A stretch of 42,244 bases of DNA, taken from Promethearchaeia archaeon (GTDB lineage: Archaea; Asgardarchaeota; Lokiarchaeia; Sigyniarchaeales; SOKP01). Every line of letters starts with the position of its first letter. The first letter of the stretch is position 1. Below are positions 34,853 through 42,244 of the stretch, piece by piece. Where the stretch lies: NCBI GenBank assembly GCA_029856155.1, contig JAHQWL010000043.1, positions 1 to 42,244 of the forward strand, written 5' to 3'. A program made the position numbers and the translations under genes. The notes below the pieces were generated by a model. That model had not been told where the DNA came from, searched no databases, and was given only the letters and a program-made list of their open reading frames with translations.

Positions 34853-35602
34853 TTATAGTAAATCTAAGCTTAATACCATTACAATCATTCCAAGGATAAT
34901 TCCTATGATTGAAAGGTGCTCAAATCCGCATTCTCTAGAAGCAGGGAGTAATTCATCGAGGGAAATGTAAACCATAAAACCTCCCACACCAGCAAGCATT
35001 ATGCCTAATATAAAATCATTCATGAAGGGAAAGAGGATTAGTCCGACGATTAAAGCTCCAATTGGTTCACTTATTCCTGAAATAAATGACCAGAAGAACG
35101 CTTTCTTTCTATTCTTTGTTGAAGCATAAATTGGAACTGCTACTGCGATACCTTCAGGAATATTATGGAGTGCTATGGCAAAACACAACATAATACCGAG
35201 ATCAATGCTTTTTATGGTAGCTACAAAGGTTACCATACCCTCAGGGAAATTATGAATAAATATACCAAGTGTGACGAGTAATGATGTTTTCTGTAATTTA
35301 TTTTCAAAATTTTCTTTTTTATCTTCAAATTCGTATTTATGGGAAATTGAAATGTCGATTGTTAACATTAGGAACATTCCAATTAAAAAAAATGTATTTC
35401 CTAATAAGAAACCCAATGACTTAATACCCTCTTGCAGTAATTCTACAAAAGAAATGAATATCATTACTCCAGCAGAAAAACCCATAATGAGAGAGATAAA
35501 CTTCTTGCTAGGTTCTTTAGCAATAAAAGCAATAACACTACCTATAGTTGTGGATAAACCAGCAATTGAAGTTAAAATAAGTGCAAATAAAAAAGCTTCC
35601 AT
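34853..35602 (-). CDS. ZIP-family divalent metal transporter
   Basis: A 249-residue transporter of the ZIP family, ZupT-like, with eight spans. The metal-binding helices hold HNFPEGMVTFVA (TM4) and HNIPEGIAVAVPIY (TM5), the paired HNxPEG motifs that bind Zn, Fe or Mn. The long loop after TM3 contains HKYEFEDKKENFENK. I start at ATG 35602, with GGGTAAT just before it; the frame extends to 35623 without support. It lies 71 bases behind a methyltransferase on the same strand, in a cluster headed by a DtxR-type palindrome at 37195-37208. Confidence 0.9.
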   Translation of the reverse strand: MEAFLFALILTSIAGLSTTIGSVIAFIAKEPSKKFISLIMGFSAGVMIFISFVELLQEGIKSLGFLLGNTFFLIGMFLMLTIDISISHKYEFEDKKENFENKLQKTSLLVTLGIFIHNFPEGMVTFVATIKSIDLGIMLCFAIALHNIPEGIAVAVPIYASTKNRKKAFFWSFISGISEPIGALIVGLILFPFMNDFILGIMLAGVGGFMVYISLDELLPASRECGFEHLSIIGIILGMIVMVLSLDLL

Positions 35603-35673
35603 ATTTATTACCCGTGTATACAAATATGTTTTATAAATTTAAATAAATTTTATTTTCTATTGCGTTTTAGTAT

Positions 35674-36315
35674 TTATAATTTTTTCATACTAATTGCAGT
35701 AATCCAACCTTTGTTATATTCTTCAGAAATTTGGATATTAGAAAATCCTGCTTCTCCTAAAAATTTTCTATAGTCTTCCGGAGTATGAATAGGAAAACTT
35801 CCTAATTTTGACCATTTTTCAGCTTCTTTCCTTTTTTTTTGATTGTTACATTTATATCCTTCATTAACTAAGATAAAATGTCCATTTGGTTTAAGAACTC
35901 TATAAATTTCTCTTAGATCTCTCGTTAAATCTGGCCAGAAGTAATATGCCTCAAAACCACTAACTAAATTGAAGAAATCATCTTGGAAAGGGAGAGAGGA
36001 AACAGAACCTTGGGAAATTTCAACAATTCCTTGTATAATATATCTCTTATTAATTTCCTTACTTACATTTACAGCAGTTATAGAATAGTCTATTCCAAAG
36101 ATCTTTCCATTTAATATCATTTTAGCATAACGGTTTATATTTCCACCGCCACCACATCCAATATCTAAAATTTTATCATTTGGATCTATTTTAACATGTG
36201 ATATACCCCATGCTGCTAACTTTGCATGACCTTTATTCATACCTTTTGCTATTATCCTTCCCAATCTTCCAGAAGGCTTTCTTACTTGGTCAACTAATGT
36301 TTGTCTAAAACCCAT
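35674..36315 (-). CDS. class I SAM-dependent methyltransferase
   Basis: A 213-residue methyltransferase. Motif I ILDIGCGGGGNINR (about 51-64), motif II FGIDYSITAVN, motif III ISQGSVSSLPF, motif IV VSGFEAYYFWPD and post-I VLKPNGHFILVNE. The N-terminal part RKPSGRLGRIIAKGMNKGHAKLAAWG is seen in a set of small-molecule methyltransferases of anaerobes (the Methyltransf_11 group). The substrate is unknown. It sits 29 bases behind the membrane-anchored methyltransferase and 71 bases ahead of the ZIP gene, so the three may be cotranscribed. Confidence 0.87.
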   Translation of the reverse strand: MGFRQTLVDQVRKPSGRLGRIIAKGMNKGHAKLAAWGISHVKIDPNDKILDIGCGGGGNINRYAKMILNGKIFGIDYSITAVNVSKEINKRYIIQGIVEISQGSVSSLPFQDDFFNLVSGFEAYYFWPDLTRDLREIYRVLKPNGHFILVNEGYKCNNQKKRKEAEKWSKLGSFPIHTPEDYRKFLGEAGFSNIQISEEYNKGWITAISMKKL

Positions 36316-36344
36316 TTTGAGCTAATCATCTTTTTTATAACTAA

Positions 36345-37121
36345 TTATTTAATTCCATATAATAAACCCATTGTTTTGAGTTCAAATTTCAATAAATTCG
36401 GCATTGGTATCTCATTAGCAGAGTCAATGAAATTAACCTCCTCAACACCCCATTTCTTAATATCTCTTATTAAATCCTCAATTATTCCATATCTTCTCCT
36501 ATTATTAAATGTATCTTGTAAAGAGAATCTACCCCCCTTTTTCAAGACTCGTAAGGATTCATTGATGAGTTTTTTTTTATCCTTAACGTCTCTAACTTCA
36601 TGATATACAAAATTACTCACAATAGCATCAAATTCACCATCCTTAAAAGGTAAATTTGAGGCACTTCCCTTTTGAAATACAACTTGATCTGCTACACCTT
36701 CATATTTAGCATTTTCCTCACACTTCTCTTTAGAATAATTCCATCCTTTACCCCAATAGTCAATTCCCCACACTTTAGAGTTAGGGAATTTTTTTGCAAG
36801 CTCAATTGCTAATGCTCCTGCTCCTGTGCCAATATCAAGCGCTTTCCCCTGTCCATTCCAAGATAATTTCTGGATGACTAAATTCCAGACCTTATATTGT
36901 AACTTCTTATTATGTACTGAAAATTCATAAAATAAATATATTAAATAAGAAACAGGTAAAACAAGTAATCCCACTATTACCCATAACACTATTCTAACCA
37001 CTATATTTATTGGTAATAAAGAGGGAATTAGGATTATTAAAATAATGCCTAATAAGGCATATAATAAATTTAGTGGTACCCAATTTCCATAATTTGCTGA
37101 CTCTTTAATATTTTTTCACAT
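36345..37121 (-). CDS. membrane-anchored class I methyltransferase, with in-frame TGA at codon 2
   Basis: The methyltransferase domain is clear: ALDIGTGAGALAIELA, VWGIDYWGKGW, KGSASNLPF, IVSNFVYHEV and SLRVLKKGGRF. GTG 37001 would start it just before a membrane span. However, the frame stays open upstream and codes plausible protein, ESANYGNWVPLNLLYALLG, which adds another membrane span. Within that extension no ATG, GTG or TTG occurs. The only in-frame ATG is at 37121, and the very next codon is TGA (37116-37118). So the true start is either AUU (37107-37109), a read-through, a nonsense mutation or sequence error, or the short GTG form (36345-37001). I give the wide limits. Confidence 0.6.
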
Positions 37122-37180
37122 CGTTTTAAAAATTCTTATTAAAATGCATGATTACAGCACTAAGTAATTAATAATACTTC

Positions 37181-37192
37181 CTTATATTTAAA
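37181..37192 (-). promoter_or_regulatory. putative TATA box for the methyltransferase-ZIP cluster
   Basis: Read on the minus strand the sequence is TTTAAATATAAG, three bases downstream of the palindrome at 37195-37208. A start about 25 bases on, near 37155, would give a short leader before ATG 37121. Confidence 0.4.
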
Positions 37193-37194
37193 AT

Positions 37195-37208
37195 TTAGGC
37201 ATGCCTAA
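37195..37208. promoter_or_regulatory. DtxR/IdeR-type operator palindrome
   Basis: TTAGGCATGCCTAA, a perfect 14-base palindrome. Half-sites TTAGG and CCTAA with a four-base centre have the same geometry as the DtxR/IdeR box (TTAGGTTAGCCTAA). It directly abuts the TATA-like element of a minus-strand promoter whose gene set ends in a ZIP metal transporter. So metal-responsive control by a DtxR/MntR-family protein is a reasonable inference. No DtxR gene lies in this window. Confidence 0.5.
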
Positions 37209-37424
37209 TATGCATTAAAAAAAGTTATAAAATTTATAAGGGATATAAAAATAGATTGAGATTTATTAATATTTTTCAAAAATCTAAATATTTAATTAAT
37301 GTTAATTTTATATTAGTGAATAGATTTATAATTCTGAGTGATAATTCTCGCTACTTTCCTGCAGATTTGTGGATTATCAATTGAATTTGTACCTAACTAC
37401 TAATAAGAAGAAGTATAAATTGTT

Positions 37425-40400
37425 CTATAAAAAATTCTCTAAATTGCTAATTCTAGCGATAAAATTATCGATCTCTTCATGAAGTTCTAACGCATATTCT
37501 TCAGAAATTTTGCCACATTTCACTAGGCATTCAATTTTCTTTTGTGTTAATTCTAATTTACAAATTGCATGAGAAATATGTTCAAGAATACAGCATTCTT
37601 TTACACAATCTTTAGCCATTAAATATAGGACATATTCTAATTCACCAATAGCGCATCTAAGGTAGTATTCAATTGACATAAATATACAGAAATCATGTTG
37701 TACTGAGAAGTTATCTACGAATTGAGAAATTTCTACAATTATATTTGCAATTTCTAAAGCCGTCTCCGTTCCCACTATTGCTCCCATGGTAAGGGATAAA
37801 TGATCCCGTATTTTATGAACTTGAACCAAAATAAAATCTCTAATTTCTTCAGATATTCTATGATGTTTAAATAATACATATTGGAACATGTCGTAAAACT
37901 CCAAACTAGCTTTAGCCAACATATCTAACTGCACAGCTTTTGACATGCATCCTGAATTATAGTAGTATAAAGCCCACTCTACTTTACATTGAGCTCTGTG
38001 AATATGATGGATAAGTGGTCTATTAAAGCAAAATGAGAGTACATCTTCTATATAATCCTCTAGTTCACTAAGTTCCCATAAGATATATTCCATCATTTCA
38101 TCTGGAGTAACTTCAAAAGTGTCTATCCATACGGTTGTTAAAGCATCATTGGATCTATCATTGTCAGCATCAGTTATTTCAATTCGAATTGTATGGTTAC
38201 CGTATTCCATTATCCAATCATTTGCAAAACTAAAGTTGAATTCTGTCTCATATGGAAAGGGTAAATAATTATGAACAAGTGCATCATCTACATAAATAGA
38301 TATGTTAGATATTCCAATATCATCACTATGCCATTCTACTTCATCAAATGCTAAAAATGAAATATTTAGAAAGAAGCAATTATCTCTAATTATTAGATGT
38401 TCAAACCAAGGAGGTAGTATATCATCATCAATCACTTTAATATAGGCCTCAATAGTTTTAGAAATATAAGGAGTTGATGCTGTTATGAAAAATGTATCAT
38501 TACCTAATTCGAATGGTATCATGGTTAAATTAAAATTTTCGTATTGACCAGGAATCATCAAATAGGAATTTTGTGGAATGAAAGTATTAGCAAAATCCAC
38601 ACTAGTATATGATATATCAAAAGGAACCTCAACATTTCCTAAGTTAGTAAGATGTAAATTATAATCAAAAATATCACTATCCGTTAATGTTAAATTGGCT
38701 TCCTCAACGAAAAAGCTCATTCTATGGTATTCTTGAATATCAAGGATACAATTAAACATCTTTATCAGGTTAGGATCTGCTTCTGAGCTAACTTTAATTT
38801 TAAAATCTATTTCTCCAGGGAGAACTATTTTACCCCATGGAATATAAAATACAATTAACGATGAATTCCTCCTCAATGGAAAAGCCCTTAATATTGGTTG
38901 ATAAAGATCAAAAAGATCCTTATCTAGATCTATAATTTCAACTTTATATTTATCAAATAGATTTCCTGTGTTGGTGACATTAATGAAATATGGTAAGTAG
39001 CCCTCTCCATCTACATTTAACCCTTCAAGTAAAATTGGGTCAAAAGCAACTTCAAAATCTATGAGAGGGACGATCTCGTAATCAAGATACGCATTTGTTC
39101 TAGCTACAGATGCGTCTTCATGTTGAATTCGAACAATTGTTGTATGATTACCTGGTGTAAGGGGATTAATTGTTGTTGGTGTAATTAACACTCTAATTAC
39201 TCTATGCGTATCTGGTTCAATTAGAATACTTGATGTCGGTACCCAAACATCGAGTGGATAAGGATTATCAGGATATAAATCCATATAAAAAATATAATCC
39301 CAAATTTCTTCATTTGAACCGTAAAGATTATAGGTTTGGTTATGAGGTGAATTTGTGTGAATATCAATATCATAACATAATAGTTCAGAATCCATGGGTA
39401 TTATTTCATCGATAATTGGAGTAACACTTGTCTCTGGTAGCATTTCCGTCCATTCTCCTGCGAACCAAGATCCATCTTTAAGCATACTTATAAATTCTTC
39501 TAAGGTAGTAGGCATAACAGGCATGTCAAAATATACTGTTTCTTGACTATAATATGGTCCTCCCGAAGCTGTTCCGAAATCTTTACAAATAATCCAAGGA
39601 GGATACCAAACAACAACAATCGTGGGTCCCTGATAAAACTCCCATCTTAAATCTGTGTTAATCGTTAACTTTGTTAATGGAGATGCTTCATCAAAAGTAT
39701 CTGTCGCAGTCGTATCTTTTATTTTTAAACCGTCTACTTTCCCATTAGTATAAATTTCTTTTCTCGTTCCAGGAGAACCTGTTCCTCCTAAATCTAATTG
39801 CACTCCAAACCATAGTTCAGTATTTCCCTTATTTTTAACCTTAACATAAAAAGACATCTCATCCCCAACTCTAAAACTGGCATGTTGTTGTAAATTCCAA
39901 CTACTATAACCTATACTATGTGTTACAATTTCATAATCGGGATTTGCATCTTCAACTCCCAGCCATGCATATAACTCACCCCATAAGTCATAACCAAAGA
40001 GACTTGCAATCCAATCAGCCAGTGTTGCAATTATAACAAGAGCAACAAAAACTAGAGTCGCTGGGTTAACAGGGAGGAAAGCTAAAACACCTGAAATGAT
40101 TGCCAATCCACCTCTAAAGCTCTCTGCCATACCTGTTTTAAATGCTCCTTGATTTACCTGATCAATTCCATATGCCAATCTCAGCGCTCCAAAAACTATA
40201 CTAAATACAGCCATCCCACTGCCAAGCGCACCTAGAATTCCACTGAAATCTTTCAATTTACTCATAAATTCGAGAATTGTTCCTACAAAAACTCCAATTT
40301 CAGCCAGTTTAATAGGTATTTGGCCTATGGCTTTATCTCCTTCATACTCGTTAAGATAATTGTTAAATATACTACCCAAAACTGGTATATCATCATAAAG

Positions 40401-42244
40401 ACCCGTTGTTTCGTTCAAATCCTCATGATTTGGGCCAGATAATGATATACTCATGATCGGTAAATTCCAAGAAATAGTTATTTGCCTTCCACTATCACTC
40501 TTCATTAAATTGTCTTTTTCTTTAAAATCAAACATAAATAGATATATATTTTCCTCCTCCCTTATTCCCTCAAGATGATAGATCTCATCACAAGCAGATC
40601 CAGCGTATTTATATTTTGAAAATTGAATAGAATATCTTACAGTTTCAACACTCTTGTTTTTAATACCATAAGCAAATTGTTCAATAAATTCAATATACTT
40701 ATCTCTTATAAGTTGGGTGGCAATTAATCCTACAAATGACATTTCAGGACGAGAATATAACTGGTTAATTTCATTATCAGTATATAATTTTGTAGGATAA
40801 TATCCAAATTCGTCAATTATTGATTCAAAACTATATGTAAGCGAATATCCATAAGTGAGAGAAATAAAATATGTTTCTTCAATGCCTAAATTTTTCTGAG
40901 TTAATATCGAATCACGTAAATTATTTCTTGTACTATTTAAATCACTAATATCTAGGCATGAATCGGGATAAATTTCTAAAGATGATATGTCATTTGGATC
41001 ATAACTCATATTTGCAACTTGAAGATATGCAGATAATTCAGCATTCATTCCTGTTTTCCGGTAATCACTTCCATCCTCTACTAATCCTAATACTACATTT
41101 GTTGGTTGACTTTCTGTAACTGAAACTCCTTGAACTGTATAACTTAAATCATCATTATTATAAATATGTAATAGTTTAGACTCTTTTGTTATAGTATCAT
41201 ACTCAAAAATAAGCCATACTAATCGGAATTTCAACCTTATTTGCCTATCATTCTTTGCTTGATTATCAGATTTGTAAGTTAACATTCGAGCCCAAGTGTA
41301 ATCTTTTTCTTTGGCATAACTATTTAGAGGAATTAGGCTAATTAGACCTGAATATTCATTATCTATTGAAAAACTATTATCTGGTAAATGATCTCCATTC
41401 TCAGTTAAACCATAAATCCGTAAGCCGGGTAAAATTGATAATTCATTTTCACGATAGTCAAATATTTCTGTATAATCATTTTCGGTTGGTTTAATCTGAA
41501 TGTTAATGCCTATTTCTGAATTATTATCATAAACCGGTAGATTGAATGTGGAAATTCCATAAATATGTGTGCAATCAATTGCTGTAAAAGGCATTACATC
41601 GCTTCCATCCATTATCCCATCATTGTCAATATCTGGTATTTGGTCATAAGGGCTTTCTTCTAATTCATCAATTAATCCATCACCATCAGAATCAAGTTTA
41701 AAAAAAGAACTCAAGTCAGTAATTTCATTACTCCCTATAAAAAATTTGATTGAGAAGTTTGATGGCGTAACAGTATTGTCATGAGAAACTCTCAATTTTA
41801 TTGTATAGACAATATCATTAGCCGGATTTGCTAGAATATATCTACCTTCAGTGTAAATATTTTCAAACATAATTTCATTATTTACGTCAATATTACTTAT
41901 TGTATCATGCTCTCCTAGGGATTGGACATCCATAACTAATTCATTATCACAATAATCGGTTGGAATTATTATACCTATTTTTCCTCCTAACTCAAGGTTT
42001 TTTGAATATTGAGCATCAATAAAGTAGTTACTTCTTAAGCTTTGCCAAGTTAACCATGATTCTTGCACATAGGGGTTTAATCCATGAATAATTTCAATAC
42101 TATTTCTAAGACCATCGCCATCATAATCAATATCCACAATTGGTTCTGCTGGCGATAAAATTGGATAAAAAGGTTCCCCTATATCATAAAAAGGATAACC
42201 ATAATTAAAAGGGTCGTCATTACCAGTGTTCCAAATAATTAAAT
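37425..42244 (-). CDS. giant secreted/surface protein with TSP3-like Ca repeats, 5' end outside window
   Basis: At least 1605 residues; the frame runs off the window, and the GTG at 42137 is internal because coding sequence (NYGYPFYDIGEPFYPILSPA) continues upstream. The visible N-terminal part has thrombospondin-3-like Ca-binding repeats (DIDYDGDGLRNS; DSDGDGLIDELEESP; DIDNDGIMDGSD). A beta-rich region follows, then a run of about 125 hydrophobic and small residues (near 39960-40340) with several helices such as FSGILGALGSGMAVFSIVFGA. Next come Ig-like/CARDB-like domains (LHLTNLGNVEVPFDISY, HNYLPFPYETEFNFSF). The last 170 residues are helical with many Cys (CIFMSIEYYLRC, CVKECCILEH, CKLELTQKKIECLVKC). 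No C-terminal anchor is seen. A likely envelope-attached adhesin or scaffold. Confidence 0.7.
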   Translation of the reverse strand, partial: LIIWNTGNDDPFNYGYPFYDIGEPFYPILSPAEPIVDIDYDGDGLRNSIEIIHGLNPYVQESWLTWQSLRSNYFIDAQYSKNLELGGKIGIIIPTDYCDNELVMDVQSLGEHDTISNIDVNNEIMFENIYTEGRYILANPANDIVYTIKLRVSHDNTVTPSNFSIKFFIGSNEITDLSSFFKLDSDGDGLIDELEESPYDQIPDIDNDGIMDGSDVMPFTAIDCTHIYGISTFNLPVYDNNSEIGINIQIKPTENDYTEIFDYRENELSILPGLRIYGLTENGDHLPDNSFSIDNEYSGLISLIPLNSYAKEKDYTWARMLTYKSDNQAKNDRQIRLKFRLVWLIFEYDTITKESKLLHIYNNDDLSYTVQGVSVTESQPTNVVLGLVEDGSDYRKTGMNAELSAYLQVANMSYDPNDISSLEIYPDSCLDISDLNSTRNNLRDSILTQKNLGIEETYFISLTYGYSLTYSFESIIDEFGYYPTKLYTDNEINQLYSRPEMSFVGLIATQLIRDKYIEFIEQFAYGIKNKSVETVRYSIQFSKYKYAGSACDEIYHLEGIREEENIYLFMFDFKEKDNLMKSDSGRQITISWNLPIMSISLSGPNHEDLNETTGLYDDIPVLGSIFNNYLNEYEGDKAIGQIPIKLAEIGVFVGTILEFMSKLKDFSGILGALGSGMAVFSIVFGALRLAYGIDQVNQGAFKTGMAESFRGGLAIISGVLAFLPVNPATLVFVALVIIATLADWIASLFGYDLWGELYAWLGVEDANPDYEIVTHSIGYSSWNLQQHASFRVGDEMSFYVKVKNKGNTELWFGVQLDLGGTGSPGTRKEIYTNGKVDGLKIKDTTATDTFDEASPLTKLTINTDLRWEFYQGPTIVVVWYPPWIICKDFGTASGGPYYSQETVYFDMPVMPTTLEEFISMLKDGSWFAGEWTEMLPETSVTPIIDEIIPMDSELLCYDIDIHTNSPHNQTYNLYGSNEEIWDYIFYMDLYPDNPYPLDVWVPTSSILIEPDTHRVIRVLITPTTINPLTPGNHTTIVRIQHEDASVARTNAYLDYEIVPLIDFEVAFDPILLEGLNVDGEGYLPYFINVTNTGNLFDKYKVEIIDLDKDLFDLYQPILRAFPLRRNSSLIVFYIPWGKIVLPGEIDFKIKVSSEADPNLIKMFNCILDIQEYHRMSFFVEEANLTLTDSDIFDYNLHLTNLGNVEVPFDISYTSVDFANTFIPQNSYLMIPGQYENFNLTMIPFELGNDTFFITASTPYISKTIEAYIKVIDDDILPPWFEHLIIRDNCFFLNISFLAFDEVEWHSDDIGISNISIYVDDALVHNYLPFPYETEFNFSFANDWIMEYGNHTIRIEITDADNDRSNDALTTVWIDTFEVTPDEMMEYILWELSELEDYIEDVLSFCFNRPLIHHIHRAQCKVEWALYYYNSGCMSKAVQLDMLAKASLEFYDMFQYVLFKHHRISEEIRDFILVQVHKIRDHLSLTMGAIVGTETALEIANIIVEISQFVDNFSVQHDFCIFMSIEYYLRCAIGELEYVLYLMAKDCVKECCILEHISHAICKLELTQKKIECLVKCGKISEEYALELHEEIDNFIARISNLENFL

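Larger units (their letters stand above)
37122..37424. other. intergenic stretch with a promoter, 303 bases
   Basis: No gene. It contains the DtxR-type palindrome and a TATA-like element on the minus strand for the methyltransferase-ZIP cluster. The 200 bases nearest the giant surface-protein gene look featureless. Confidence 0.5.

Noticed and set aside
37116..37118. Selenocysteine reading of the TGA at codon 2
   Set aside because: Sec directly after the start Met is implausible, the residue would be far from the active site, and I see no SECIS-like hairpin nearby.
1..42244. tRNA or rRNA genes, CRISPR arrays, insertion sequences, integrated virus
   Set aside because: I looked for T-loop-like GTTCRANNC with flanking stems, regular spaced repeats, transposase or integrase motifs and terminal repeats, and found none that hold up by eye.

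Overview
The window looks like a piece of an AT-rich (roughly 30% G+C by eye) archaeal chromosome, most likely an Asgard archaeon of the Lokiarchaeia type. The evidence is the gene mix: an archaeal-type geranylgeranyl reductase, an F420-hydrogenase beta-like iron-sulfur protein, many winged-helix and zinc-ribbon proteins, a SIR2-TPR protein, a proline-rich coiled-coil protein, an isoprenylcysteine-methyltransferase-like enzyme, and very large secreted proteins with Ca-binding repeats. Leaders often carry GGTGA/GAGG ribosome sites. Lineage is inferred from gene content only; no rRNA, ribosomal protein or other phylogenetic marker is present, and I saw no tRNA, CRISPR array, insertion sequence or integrase.

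Layout. 1-2643 (minus): a four-helix membrane protein with a winged-helix regulator, then geranylgeranyl reductase. 2806-4836: M29 aminopeptidase, a 28-residue membrane microprotein and a small winged-helix protein. 4858-8238: a stand-alone FrhB-like protein, a divergent pair of DUF998 membrane paralogues, and a flavodoxin. 8464-14510: the SIR2-TPR protein, two small proteins (one AbrB-like), Fpg/Nei DNA glycosylase, a zinc-ribbon protein with a HEPN-type RNxxxH motif, and a 58-residue membrane protein. 14709-18059 (plus): NHL beta-propeller, a broken TrmO-like gene, an alpha/beta hydrolase, a methyltransferase and a two-helix membrane protein. 18074-23763: APH-family kinase, a double-RCK membrane protein whose selectivity filter has been lost, a QueG-like double-cluster iron-sulfur protein, a small conserved protein, the proline-rich zinc-ribbon protein and a multi-pass membrane protein. 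23854-28391: a FtsX/LolD-type ABC exporter, a methyltransferase with a small membrane protein, a staygreen (Mg-dechelatase) homologue and an HSDL2-like SDR. 28444-34677: secreted M6-like metalloprotease, MFS exporter, haloalkane dehalogenase, orphan AbiEi-like regulator and ICMT-like methyltransferase. 34853-42244 (minus): a ZIP metal transporter behind two methyltransferases, with a perfect DtxR-type palindrome at the head of the cluster, then a giant surface protein that runs off the window end.

Most genes are single or in two-gene units, so pathway logic is limited. The clearest functional units are the ABC exporter pair (23854-25831), the membrane-protein/winged-helix pair (179-1220) and the methyltransferase-methyltransferase-ZIP cluster (34853-37121) with its putative metal-responsive operator. 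The points I consider most worth following are the staygreen homologue with all presumed catalytic residues in an organism not expected to handle chlorophyll, the DtxR-like operator, the HEPN zinc-ribbon protein, the SIR2-TPR protein, the pore-dead RCK protein, and several very small genes and start-site corrections.
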